This document shows, in pieces, positions 6,331 through 13,723 of a DNA stretch of 58,502 bases (positions within the stretch are counted from its first letter, which is position 1; every line of letters starts with the position of its first letter). Location of the stretch: assembly GCA_042091915.1 (NCBI GenBank), contig JBELGO010000002.1:1-58502 (forward strand), written 5' to 3'. Position numbers and translations under genes: made by a program. A model generated the notes under the pieces. That model had not been told where the DNA came from. It was given only the letters and a program-made list of their open reading frames with translations, and ran no database searches. The DNA comes from LSUCC0057 sp042091915 (lineage in GTDB: Bacteria; Pseudomonadota; Gammaproteobacteria; Pseudomonadales; Porticoccaceae).

Positions 6331-7890
6331 TCAATCGTAGATCAACCGACCTCGATCCCCATGCTGCTTGTCTAAGGCGCGCTCAATGGCAGAGTTGGGC
6401 ACATAGGATGGGGCATACTTCTGTTGCAACTGCTCCATTGGGCGCGGGTAACTGGCCCAATCTAAAGGCGCTCGCCAGCCCGGCGGCGGCGCTAATTTAG
6501 AGCGCGTGCCGTTAATCGGGTACTGGGCGCGCCAATCGACGACTGCCGCCGCTATTTCTGCCACCACTTGGGGGTGCTGCTCTGCCAGATTGTGGTATTC
6601 GTAGGGGTCTTTATTGATATCAAACAAGTAGTTTGTGACCTCTGTTTGCAATTGATTCTGCTCGATACGCTGAACCAATTTCCACTGGTCGTTGAACGCC
6701 GCAATATTAAACTCGCCGTATATCGGCGTCTCTGAGGTAAAGAATACCCACTCATCGCGTGGCGCTGGCTTGTTCTGTACTATCGGCTGCCACAGGGATC
6801 GGCCATCTATCGGCTTTTGATTGCCCAACTTAACTCCCGCCGCTTCGGCCAAAGTTGGGAACAGATCCATCACTGTCATAATACTCTCGAAGCGACTGCC
6901 CGCCTCCACCCTTCCCGGCCAACGCAGCAGAGAGACCACTCGTATACCGCCCTCGTAGGTTTCGCTTTTGCCACCGCGCAGTGGCGCATTGTCGGCACCA
7001 CCGTATGAGTAAGCTGCGCCGCCGTTGTCGCTCATGAAAACGACTATAGTCTGCTCGGCAATCTGCTCATCATCGAGCGTTTTCAGCACCTGGGCAATTG
7101 CTTGATCCATACCGTCGACCACTGCGGCATACATTGGTCGCGCACTGGGCACGCCCATCTGCTTGGCTCGCGCACGGGTCATATCAGTTTGAACGGTACG
7201 CGCTGGCGCCAAATCGGTATTGATATCTTTATACTTTTCCTGCAACTCCACGGGGGCATCGAGTGGTGTGTGGGGCGCGATAAAAGGCATGTAGACAAAA
7301 AATGGTTTGCTGCGGTCGCGCTCTCGAATGTAGCGGCTAACCTCATCAGCTAACAGAAAAGTTTCGTAACCCTCATCATTGATTGTGACACCGTTGCGCT
7401 GAAAGTCGCGCCCACCCATGTTGGCAAATGGCGGATAAAAGCCGACTTGGGTATGTAGATGGCCATAGAAATGCTCAAAGCCACGCTGATTGGGGTGGTA
7501 GCTCATCTGCGCGTGCCCAAGATGCCATTTGCCTACCATGGCCGTTTGATAACCGGCGGCCAAAAAGCTTTCAGGCATAAAATGCTCTTCGGGGTGAACA
7601 CCGATATTGTCCCAAGGTGAGATAACCCCGTAGGCGACACCCAACTTAATTGGATCGCGCCCGGTCATCAAGGCCGCGCGAGTCGGCGAGCATATTGGCG
7701 TAGTGTAGAACCGATGCAGTTCGACACCCTCGGCTGCCAGACGATCCAGCGCTGGCGTGTCTATATCCCCACCGTGAAAGCCAACGTCATTCCAGCCCAA
7801 ATCGTCGGCGACCATGACAATAATATTCGGCTGCGCAGCATGTGCCGAGGAGAGACAAAGAACAGTTAAGAGCAGCCAAATCCGCTTCAT
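6331..7890 (-). CDS. Exported type I (formylglycine) sulfatase, arylsulfatase B-like
   Basis: I place the start at ATG 7890, which gives 519 residues and a clean signal peptide (MKRIWLLLTVLCLSSAHA); a longer frame from a GTG at 7959 would bury it. Asp29-Asp30 bind the metal. Cys67 in C-S-P-T-R is the residue converted to formylglycine, followed by AALMTGR. Later motifs include GKWHLG, PFFVYMPFIAPHTP and SDNGG. The enzyme hydrolyses sulfate esters in the periplasm or outside the cell and needs a formylglycine-generating enzyme, which is not in this window. The fold resembles the arylsulfatase B/N-acetylgalactosamine-4-sulfatase group, so a carbohydrate sulfate is possible. Its place beside steroid genes suggests a steroid sulfate, as an inference. 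No strong ribosome-binding site precedes the ATG. Confidence 0.9.
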   Translation of the reverse strand: MKRIWLLLTVLCLSSAHAAQPNIIVMVADDLGWNDVGFHGGDIDTPALDRLAAEGVELHRFYTTPICSPTRAALMTGRDPIKLGVAYGVISPWDNIGVHPEEHFMPESFLAAGYQTAMVGKWHLGHAQMSYHPNQRGFEHFYGHLHTQVGFYPPFANMGGRDFQRNGVTINDEGYETFLLADEVSRYIRERDRSKPFFVYMPFIAPHTPLDAPVELQEKYKDINTDLAPARTVQTDMTRARAKQMGVPSARPMYAAVVDGMDQAIAQVLKTLDDEQIAEQTIVVFMSDNGGAAYSYGGADNAPLRGGKSETYEGGIRVVSLLRWPGRVEAGSRFESIMTVMDLFPTLAEAAGVKLGNQKPIDGRSLWQPIVQNKPAPRDEWVFFTSETPIYGEFNIAAFNDQWKLVQRIEQNQLQTEVTNYLFDINKDPYEYHNLAEQHPQVVAEIAAAVVDWRAQYPINGTRSKLAPPPGWRAPLDWASYPRPMEQLQQKYAPSYVPNSAIERALDKQHGDRGRLIYD

Positions 7891-8044
7891 TGACGATGGT
7901 CTGCAAACCTTTGGAAGAGATGAAAAATCCACAATATCGGCCTCATTGGTTAATTCCACAATGAGTTTATGTAAAGCCCTAGCTAGCAGACAGGTCCATT
8001 TGCACTACGCGCGCATAGAGAAAACTAAGCGTGCAAAGGCTAGA

Positions 8045-8323
8045 TTAGCTTAAATAGCGATCGAGCTGGCGCTCCACCTCACCCACCACTAAGGGTTTGA
8101 GTAGCGCTGCCAGAGCACCGAGACGGATAGTGACGAGAATGGAATGGGAATCCCAGCTGACCTCTGCTGCGGCAGTCCCCGGCAACTCATAAGTCATGCA
8201 GCGTTCGCTCCACTGGCATTGGCCGCCGTGTCTGGCTGTCAATTTTTCGCCTATTGCGTTGGCAATTGTCTGCATCTGTTCATCGCTGAGCTGATGGCTG
8301 CGACGCAGCTCCACCTCACTCAT
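8045..8323 (-). CDS. Polyhydroxyalkanoic acid system (PHA_gran_rgn) family protein
   Basis: A 92-residue protein with the small PHA-system family pattern: an N-terminal SHQLSDEQMQTIANAIGEKL helix, a strand with a tryptophan (CQWSE), a central strand (SWDSHSILVTIRLGALAALL) and a closing helix VERQLDRYL. The family is found with polyhydroxyalkanoate synthesis genes in Pseudomonas, but its biochemical role is unclear to me. The start ATG overlaps the pyrF stop by 8 nt (ATGAGTGA), so the two genes are translationally coupled. An upstream TTG is less likely. No other PHA genes lie nearby. Confidence 0.7.
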   Translation of the reverse strand: MSEVELRRSHQLSDEQMQTIANAIGEKLTARHGGQCQWSERCMTYELPGTAAAEVSWDSHSILVTIRLGALAALLKPLVVGEVERQLDRYLS

Positions 8324-9074
8324 CGCTGTGAAGCGTGGCGACAATATCCGCCAGTGCTTGTGCTGGATTGGCAGCTTGGCTGATCGGGCGGCCGATGACT
8401 AAATAATCGCTGCCATCCAGCAGCGCTTGGCGCGGTGTAACGATACGCCGCTGATCATCCGCTGCACTGTTGGCTGGACGAATACCCGGGGTGACCAGGA
8501 CAAAATCATCGTTTTGAGATTGGCGCAGCAGCGGCGCCTCTTGTGCAGAGCAAACTACCCCGTGCAGACCTGCTTGCCCGGTCAGAGCAGCCAGTAGCGC
8601 CACTTGCTCGGCCGGATCGCGGTCAATCCCTATACCCGCCAAGTCACTGCGTTCCATACTGGTCAGCACTGTCACCGCAATTAACAACATATCGCTGTTG
8701 CGCTGTGCCACCGCTTCGCCAGCAGCGACCATCATGCGCTCGCCACCGCTGGCGTGAACATTACACATCCAAACACCTAGTTCCGCCGCGACAGCAACCG
8801 CTTTGGCGACGGTATTGGGGATGTCGTGGAACTTGAGGTCGAGAAAAACATTAAACCCACGTCGGTGCAAAGCTTCCAGCAGTGCTGGGCCGCAGCGGGT
8901 AAACAGTTCTTTGCCAACCTTGAGTTTACAGTGGGCGGGATCTAGCTGATCAGCCAACGCCAAAGCTTGTTCGGCACTTTGGCAATCTAATGCCACCACT
9001 ACTCGCGCGGGATCCGCTTTTAGCTGTTGTTGTAAGCGCAGCAGTGGTTGCGAAGTTGAGAGAGGATTGTTCAT
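8316..9074 (-). CDS. pyrF: Orotidine 5'-phosphate decarboxylase
   Basis: This cytosolic enzyme (252 residues) decarboxylates OMP to UMP, the last step of de novo pyrimidine synthesis. Residues 27-30 (VALD) open the barrel. The catalytic DLKFHD is at 79-84, and the phosphate-binding end VTPGIRP and GRPI are present. I chose ATG 9074, preceded by AAGG at 9 nt; a longer open frame reaches 9194 but covers the end of lapA and lacks homology. It lies 67 nt behind lapA and overlaps the downstream PHA-family gene. The length and motifs are normal for class I PyrF. Confidence 0.95.
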   Translation of the reverse strand: MNNPLSTSQPLLRLQQQLKADPARVVVALDCQSAEQALALADQLDPAHCKLKVGKELFTRCGPALLEALHRRGFNVFLDLKFHDIPNTVAKAVAVAAELGVWMCNVHASGGERMMVAAGEAVAQRNSDMLLIAVTVLTSMERSDLAGIGIDRDPAEQVALLAALTGQAGLHGVVCSAQEAPLLRQSQNDDFVLVTPGIRPANSAADDQRRIVTPRQALLDGSDYLVIGRPISQAANPAQALADIVATLHSDE

Positions 9075-9141
9075 TGTAAAAACCTTGTTTTCTAACCCTC
9101 GAGGGGCCGGATTGAACTGCGTTAACGCTGTCTGTGGCCGT

Positions 9142-9420
9142 TCAGTTAGCTTGATCGGCAGTGTGTGCTTGAGCCGTGCGTCGCTCGACAACACGGTTGC
9201 GCAATAGACGCAGGCGGTATTGCACTGCCGCGAGGCTAAACCCTAACAGTACGCCCAACGCCAAGGTGAGCAACAGCCAGACACCACTGCTCCATTGCGG
9301 TGCCACCCAGATCAGCAGGTCAACGCTGATAAGCTGATCGTTGGCCAGTGCAAACAGGCCACCCAGAGCCGCTACTGCCAAAATGGCGAGTAGTTGTAAA
9401 AAAGTTTTGATAGCCGACAC
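9142..9420 (-). CDS. lapA: LapA-like (DUF1049) inner-membrane protein
   Basis: A 92-residue membrane protein with two hydrophobic helices (residues about 7-26 and 43-66) and a basic C-terminus (RLRLLRNRVVERR), the layout of LapA/YciS. In E. coli LapA is encoded just before LapB, which adjusts lipopolysaccharide synthesis through FtsH and LpxC. Here pyrF follows directly and lapB is absent, although lapA and pyrF keep their common vicinity and orientation. The function of LapA itself is poorly defined. The identification is good from topology and gene order. Confidence 0.8.
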   Translation of the reverse strand: MSAIKTFLQLLAILAVAALGGLFALANDQLISVDLLIWVAPQWSSGVWLLLTLALGVLLGFSLAAVQYRLRLLRNRVVERRTAQAHTADQAN

Positions 9421-9500
9421 GGCCGCACTCCCAAAGACGAATTAAATAGCCAATGCCCTATTGTAACGCGTGCTGACGGCGCGCCCAAATCTACAGCCAT

Positions 9501-10334
9501 TTAATCAAGCCGTAGTAGGTTATATCTCGAAGTCAGACGCAGCTGCCAATCTTTGCCGCGCCGAGAGAGCCAACCACGCAACTCCACTGTGCGCTGCTCC
9601 AAACTAACGAAATCATCCACCGCAAATTGCTCTGCTACCGCCTTGGAGAGTTGCACTGTGAGCTTGCCATCCACAATCAGCTGCGCTCTACCCGACAGAG
9701 TGTGGTTGCTCTGCTGAAAATGTAGCTGGGTCACTTTACCGATGATACGAGCAAACCCACCTTGAGCGATGTTATTGACGGCTAAAGGTGGATAGAGACC
9801 ACCCGCCCAAATTCCACGGCGCTGTTCGCGCGCTGTGCGCTCGGCATTAGCCAGACACTCTGCCGCCCAGTCGTCGGGGACAAAAGTTATCTGCCAACCC
9901 AAACCTTGGCCGACAAGATAGGCTGCCAAACTATTGCCAGAACGGTCATACAGAGCCGCCAACAATCGCTGGTATCGGTCGCGCGGGTTGGCGCCTGTGC
10001 GGTAGTAAACTTGAGACTCGCTCGCTGCCAGCCACTGCTCTACACTCTCTTTGGCCTCTGCGGCCAACGGCTCGTCGATCGGGTTGTAGCGGCCGCTTCG
10101 CTCTGGGGTGTTCACCCCCAGTAAACGCACCTTGTCACCATTGGCAAAAACCACGGTGTCGCCATCGCTGACACGTTCGACGCGCGCTTGGGGCAGAGCC
10201 GCGAGCTGTGCTGCACTCAACTGACACTCGGTAGTCGGCTCACCGTGAGAGAGACCACTGAGCAGCACTATCCAGGCGAAAAAAAACGCGCCCCACACTG
10301 AGTGAGACACGTTTTTTAAGCGCTTGCTTTGCAT
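9501..10334 (-). CDS. Secreted thermonuclease (SNase-like) protein
   Basis: The ATG at 10334 gives 277 residues with a signal peptide (hydrophobic core FFFAWIVLLSGLSHG after a basic N-region); the open frame extends upstream but has no such logic. The Staphylococcal nuclease domain starts at about residue 55: RVSDGDTVVF, then VRLLGVNTPE, ANPRDRYQRLLA and RGIWAG, with the catalytic Asp, Arg and Glu positions present. A further 80 residues (from about 195) form a small beta-rich C-terminal region with no name I recognise. It probably degrades DNA or RNA in the periplasm or outside the cell for nutrient salvage. It lies 46 nt behind rpmE and may share its transcript. Confidence 0.85.
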   Translation of the reverse strand: MQSKRLKNVSHSVWGAFFFAWIVLLSGLSHGEPTTECQLSAAQLAALPQARVERVSDGDTVVFANGDKVRLLGVNTPERSGRYNPIDEPLAAEAKESVEQWLAASESQVYYRTGANPRDRYQRLLAALYDRSGNSLAAYLVGQGLGWQITFVPDDWAAECLANAERTAREQRRGIWAGGLYPPLAVNNIAQGGFARIIGKVTQLHFQQSNHTLSGRAQLIVDGKLTVQLSKAVAEQFAVDDFVSLEQRTVELRGWLSRRGKDWQLRLTSRYNLLRLD

Positions 10335-10380
10335 TGTGTTGCTGTCAGGCTTGGTTGAGTCCCACCAGCAATCCGTGCAA

Positions 10381-10593
10381 TTATTTGGCGCTGCGAGCAC
10401 CAAAACGCTTGTTGAAGCGATCAATACGGCCGCCAGTATCCATCACCTTCTGCTTGCCGGTGTAGAAGGGGTGGCAAGCTTCGCAGACATCGAGGTGGAT
10501 ATCGGCACCGCGGGTAGAACCCACAGTGATAACATTGCCACAGCTGCAATGGGCTTTCATTTCGGTGTAGTTGGGGTGGATTTCGGCTTTCAT
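10381..10593 (-). CDS. rpmE: 50S ribosomal protein L31 (zinc-binding form)
   Basis: The 70-residue L31 starts at ATG 10593, preceded by GGAG. Cys16, Cys18, Cys37 and Cys40 form the zinc site of the C+ class, so this is the zinc-replete paralogue rather than YkgM-type L31B. HPFYTGKQK and DRFNKRFG are the usual C-terminal motifs. It is transcribed away from priA, as in many gammaproteobacteria. A leader of about 100 nt with a hairpin may serve autogenous control. A predicted promoter lies at 10698-10726. Confidence 0.97.
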   Translation of the reverse strand: MKAEIHPNYTEMKAHCSCGNVITVGSTRGADIHLDVCEACHPFYTGKQKVMDTGGRIDRFNKRFGARSAK

Positions 10594-10668
10594 GACTGCT
10601 CCAGTATCGCTTCGGGTTGTACCGCCACTTCGACTGCCGCTGCCGCAAATTGCCAAACAGTAGACGCC

Positions 10669-10683
10669 AGAGCACGGTGCTCT
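10669..10683 (-). other. Hairpin in the rpmE 5' leader
   Basis: A 6-bp perfect stem (10669-10674 with 10678-10683) with a 3-nt loop lies near the 5' end of the predicted rpmE transcript, about 75 nt before the start codon. It could be part of an L31 autoregulatory structure; this is inferred. Confidence 0.35.
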
Positions 10684-10697
10684 TGATTAGGTGCGCG

Positions 10698-10726
10698 ATT
10701 ATAGGCAGTCCGCGCGCGCAGCGCAA
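10698..10726 (-). promoter_or_regulatory. Predicted sigma-70 promoter of rpmE
   Basis: On the minus strand TTGCGC (10726-10721) and a consensus TATAAT (10703-10698) are separated by 17 bases. Transcription should start near 10691, leaving a leader of about 98 nt. Confidence 0.7.
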
Positions 10727-10846
10727 ACCTTATTCATCGCCCTCCTCAGTAATAATATTGCACCGCAACGCGATGTGGGTGACACTGCCCGCTGTGCAAT
10801 AACCCAGTAAAGTCTTGGGTTGTGTTAATTTTATACTGTAGGTCTG

Positions 10847-13057
10847 ATGTCTCTCCCAGAAACTGCCCCCGCCAATCTAATTGTCAGTGTCGCCGTCCCT
10901 TCACCGCTGCGGCGCTTGTTTGACTATTCTATAGCCACTCAAAGGCCGGAACAGAGCTTGCCTGGGTGTCGGGTGAGCGTTGAGTTTGGCCGCCGTCAGT
11001 GTGTCGGCATTATTGTTGCGGTGGCGGAACAGAGCGATGTTGCCAGTGAAAAACTCAAGCCGATCAGTGAGTTAATCGACAGCCAGCCGCTGTTGGACAG
11101 TGAATTGTTAAAGCTGCTCAACTGGGCTCAAAACTACTACCATGCCAGCCCCGGTGATGTAATGCTTGGCGCTCTGCCGCCGTACCTGCGCGAGGGCTCG
11201 GCACGGGTTGATGACAGCATCTCTGGCTGGCAGCTCACCACGCTCGGCAAAGGGCTGACACCCAGCAGCTTGAAGCGTGCCAAAAAACAACAACAGGCCA
11301 TTGAAGCGCTTTTGGATGGCCCCCAGCCACAGGCCAACCTACAGCAGTTGGTGGGAGCCAGCGCTATTAAATCTCTGCTAGATAAGCAGCTTATAGAGGC
11401 AATTTCACTAGAGCCTGCGGAGCCCTGCCAATCGACAGCGACCGTCGAGCAAGACTCATTATTGCTCAATACTGAGCAACAAGTAGCCCTCGATAGTATT
11501 GAGCTTGGCCGCTACAGCTGCTCTTTGCTGCACGGCGTCACCGGTAGCGGCAAAACCGAGGTCTACTTGCAGCTAATCGCCAAAGTCCTGCAACGCGGTC
11601 AACAGGTACTGGTGCTGATTCCAGAAATTAGCCTCACCGCACAAACTGAACAACGCTTTAGCGCCCGTTTTAATGTCGATATCGTCACCTTAAATTCCAG
11701 TGTTGCCGCAGTGGAAAAGTGCCGGCGCTGGCAGCGCGCCGCAAGCGGCAGAGCCTCTATCGTTTTGGGTACCCGTTCGGCCGTTTTTGCACCACTGCCC
11801 GCACTGGGAATGATTGTCGTTGATGAAGAACACGACAGTTCGTTCAAGCAGCATGAAGGGTTCCGCTACCACGCTCGCGATGTCGCTGCAGTGCGCGCTA
11901 AACAGCTAAACATACCCCTGCTACTGGGATCGGCCACTCCCGCTCTGGAGAGTTTGCACAATGCTGGGCAAGGGCGATATAACTATTTGACGCTCAAGCA
12001 GCGCGCTGGAGACGCTTTGCCGCCCCAGTGGCAGTGGATAGATTTGCGCAATAGCACAACCCATGCTGGGCTTGCCGAGCCGACAGTTGAAGCCATCAAA
12101 GAGACCCTGGCTGCGGGCAAGCAGGTTTTAGTCTTCTTAAACAGGCGCGGCTTTGCACCCACCTTAATATGCCATCAGTGCGGCTGGGTAGCGCAATGTC
12201 CGCACTGCGACAGCCGCTTGACTGTCCACCGCCGCTTGCGCAAGCTCAGCTGTCACCACTGCGATTTATCCCGGCCACTGCCCAGAGGTTGCGAGGGGTG
12301 TAGCAGCGGAGCATTAATGACTGTCGGCGAAGGCACTCAGCAGACAGAGGAGTGGCTGCAACGCCAGTTCCCGGGGCTTTTAGTGGTCAGAGTCGATCGC
12401 GACTCTACCCGTCGCCAGGGCTCTTTTGAAAAACTCTACGCCCAAGTTGAACAGAGCGATGCAGCGCTGCTAATTGGCACGCAAATGCTGGCCAAAGGGC
12501 ACCATTTTCCCAAAGTTACGCTGGCCGTTATTGTCGACGCCGACAGCGGTCTATTCGCCGCAGACTTCCGCGCTCACGAGCGCTTTGCGCAACTGCTCCT
12601 GCAAGTTGCCGGGCGCAGCGGCCGCGGCGATAGCCCCGGGCGTGTGCTGGTGCAGAGCCACCAGCCCGACCACCCTCTGCTCACCGCGGTTGCTGCAGGC
12701 GATTATCAAGAGATTGGGCGCACTCTGCTCGCCCAACGCCAACTCACCGATATGCCGCCCTACCAGCATCTTGCGGTAGTTCGCGCTGAATCGACTAAAC
12801 CAGAGGATGCCGAGGGTTTTCTAAGCGAATTACGCCACGCACTGCAAGTCTACTGCACCCCAAAGCTTGGATTGCTCGGTCCATTGCCGGCCAACCAAGA
12901 AAAACGTGCCGACCGCTATCGCTATATATTGCAGGTCAATGCTGCCGATCGCCAACAGCGCCATCAACTGCTCGCTCACGCTGTCACTGTCGCCGCCAAG
13001 TTACCCAGCGCGAAACGCTGTCGGTGGACAGTTGATGTCGACCCCCTGGACCTGTAA
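10847..13057 (+). CDS. priA: Primosomal protein N' (replication restart helicase)
   Basis: PriA (736 residues) rebuilds replication forks after collapse by loading DnaB with PriB/PriC and DnaT. The N-terminal third is the DNA 3'-end binding region. Walker A GVTGSGKT is at 230-237 and the Walker B box DEEH at 326-329. Two zinc sites follow, with Cys pairs in CHQCG, CPHC, CHHC and CEGC. The helicase C-domain ends with the AGRSGRG motif. The length matches the E. coli enzyme (732). It is divergent from rpmE and followed by the ftsN-like gene, a neighbourhood shared with Pseudomonas and enteric bacteria, but the argS gene often found in between is missing. Confidence 0.96.
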   Translation: MSLPETAPANLIVSVAVPSPLRRLFDYSIATQRPEQSLPGCRVSVEFGRRQCVGIIVAVAEQSDVASEKLKPISELIDSQPLLDSELLKLLNWAQNYYHASPGDVMLGALPPYLREGSARVDDSISGWQLTTLGKGLTPSSLKRAKKQQQAIEALLDGPQPQANLQQLVGASAIKSLLDKQLIEAISLEPAEPCQSTATVEQDSLLLNTEQQVALDSIELGRYSCSLLHGVTGSGKTEVYLQLIAKVLQRGQQVLVLIPEISLTAQTEQRFSARFNVDIVTLNSSVAAVEKCRRWQRAASGRASIVLGTRSAVFAPLPALGMIVVDEEHDSSFKQHEGFRYHARDVAAVRAKQLNIPLLLGSATPALESLHNAGQGRYNYLTLKQRAGDALPPQWQWIDLRNSTTHAGLAEPTVEAIKETLAAGKQVLVFLNRRGFAPTLICHQCGWVAQCPHCDSRLTVHRRLRKLSCHHCDLSRPLPRGCEGCSSGALMTVGEGTQQTEEWLQRQFPGLLVVRVDRDSTRRQGSFEKLYAQVEQSDAALLIGTQMLAKGHHFPKVTLAVIVDADSGLFAADFRAHERFAQLLLQVAGRSGRGDSPGRVLVQSHQPDHPLLTAVAAGDYQEIGRTLLAQRQLTDMPPYQHLAVVRAESTKPEDAEGFLSELRHALQVYCTPKLGLLGPLPANQEKRADRYRYILQVNAADRQQRHQLLAHAVTVAAKLPSAKRCRWTVDVDPLDL

Positions 13058-13144
13058 GAGAGAACTGCACAAGAACCCTACCGAGTAGAGCCGCAGCAGC
13101 TTATAATTAGCTGATCAGCCGTTCACACTGCCACTAGAGCCATT

Positions 13145-13723
13145 ATGTTCAAACCAACTACCACTCTGCCAACCATTCAAGCCGGGCACAGCAAGCGCCG
13201 CAGTGGCGCCCAAGCCAGCCGCCAATCACAGCGCAGCGCAGCGGCTCCCAGCAGATGGCCTTCGTTTTTTGCCGGGATAGTGGTCGGTTTAGCGGCGAGC
13301 TGGTTGGCCCCGAAACTGCTCGAGAATAACCAGACCAATCTCTACAGCAATAAAGGCAGTGACAGCAGTCAAGCAGAGAGTGGCGCCCAAGCTGAGCCCA
13401 CCCAATTTAATTTCCCTCAGCTGTTCAAAGAGAGTGAAGTAATCGTCTCCGAGCGGGAACTCACTCAACCGAGCGCGGCTGAGCAGAACAGTGATTATTT
13501 TGTTCAAGTGGGTTCTTTTCGAGACTCGGGTGATGCCGATAGTTTGCGTGCCCGCTTGCTGCTGCTGAACCTTGATGCCAGTGTCGAGTCAGTCTCGGGA
13601 GAGACCGGCTTGTGGCACAGAGTGGTCAGCGGGCCTTACAACACACCACAGGCGGCAGAGCAAGCCCGCAATAAACTGCACGCCAATAACATCCAAACTT
13701 TGGTGCTCAAACGTCAGAGATAA
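13145..13723 (+). CDS. SPOR-domain cell-division protein, FtsN-like
   Basis: A 192-residue bitopic protein. The cytoplasmic N-terminus is basic (KRRSG...RQSQRS), followed by one transmembrane helix at about 40-56 (FFAGIVVGLAASWLA), a polar Gln/Ser/Glu-rich periplasmic linker, and a C-terminal SPOR domain at about 119-190 (YFVQVGSF...HRVVSGPY...ARNKL). SPOR domains bind denuded septal glycan, and FtsN activates septal peptidoglycan synthesis. Its place after priA supports an FtsN assignment. The last 10 nt overlap the end of the convergent glutamine synthetase gene. It is shorter than E. coli FtsN (319), mostly in the linker. Confidence 0.8.
   Translation: MFKPTTTLPTIQAGHSKRRSGAQASRQSQRSAAAPSRWPSFFAGIVVGLAASWLAPKLLENNQTNLYSNKGSDSSQAESGAQAEPTQFNFPQLFKESEVIVSERELTQPSAAEQNSDYFVQVGSFRDSGDADSLRARLLLLNLDASVESVSGETGLWHRVVSGPYNTPQAAEQARNKLHANNIQTLVLKRQR

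Noticed and set aside
10801..10846. TATACT at 10832-10837 suggesting a nearly leaderless priA transcript
   Set aside because: No -35 with proper spacing is found, and AGG lies 4 nt before the ATG, so the -10 call is weak.
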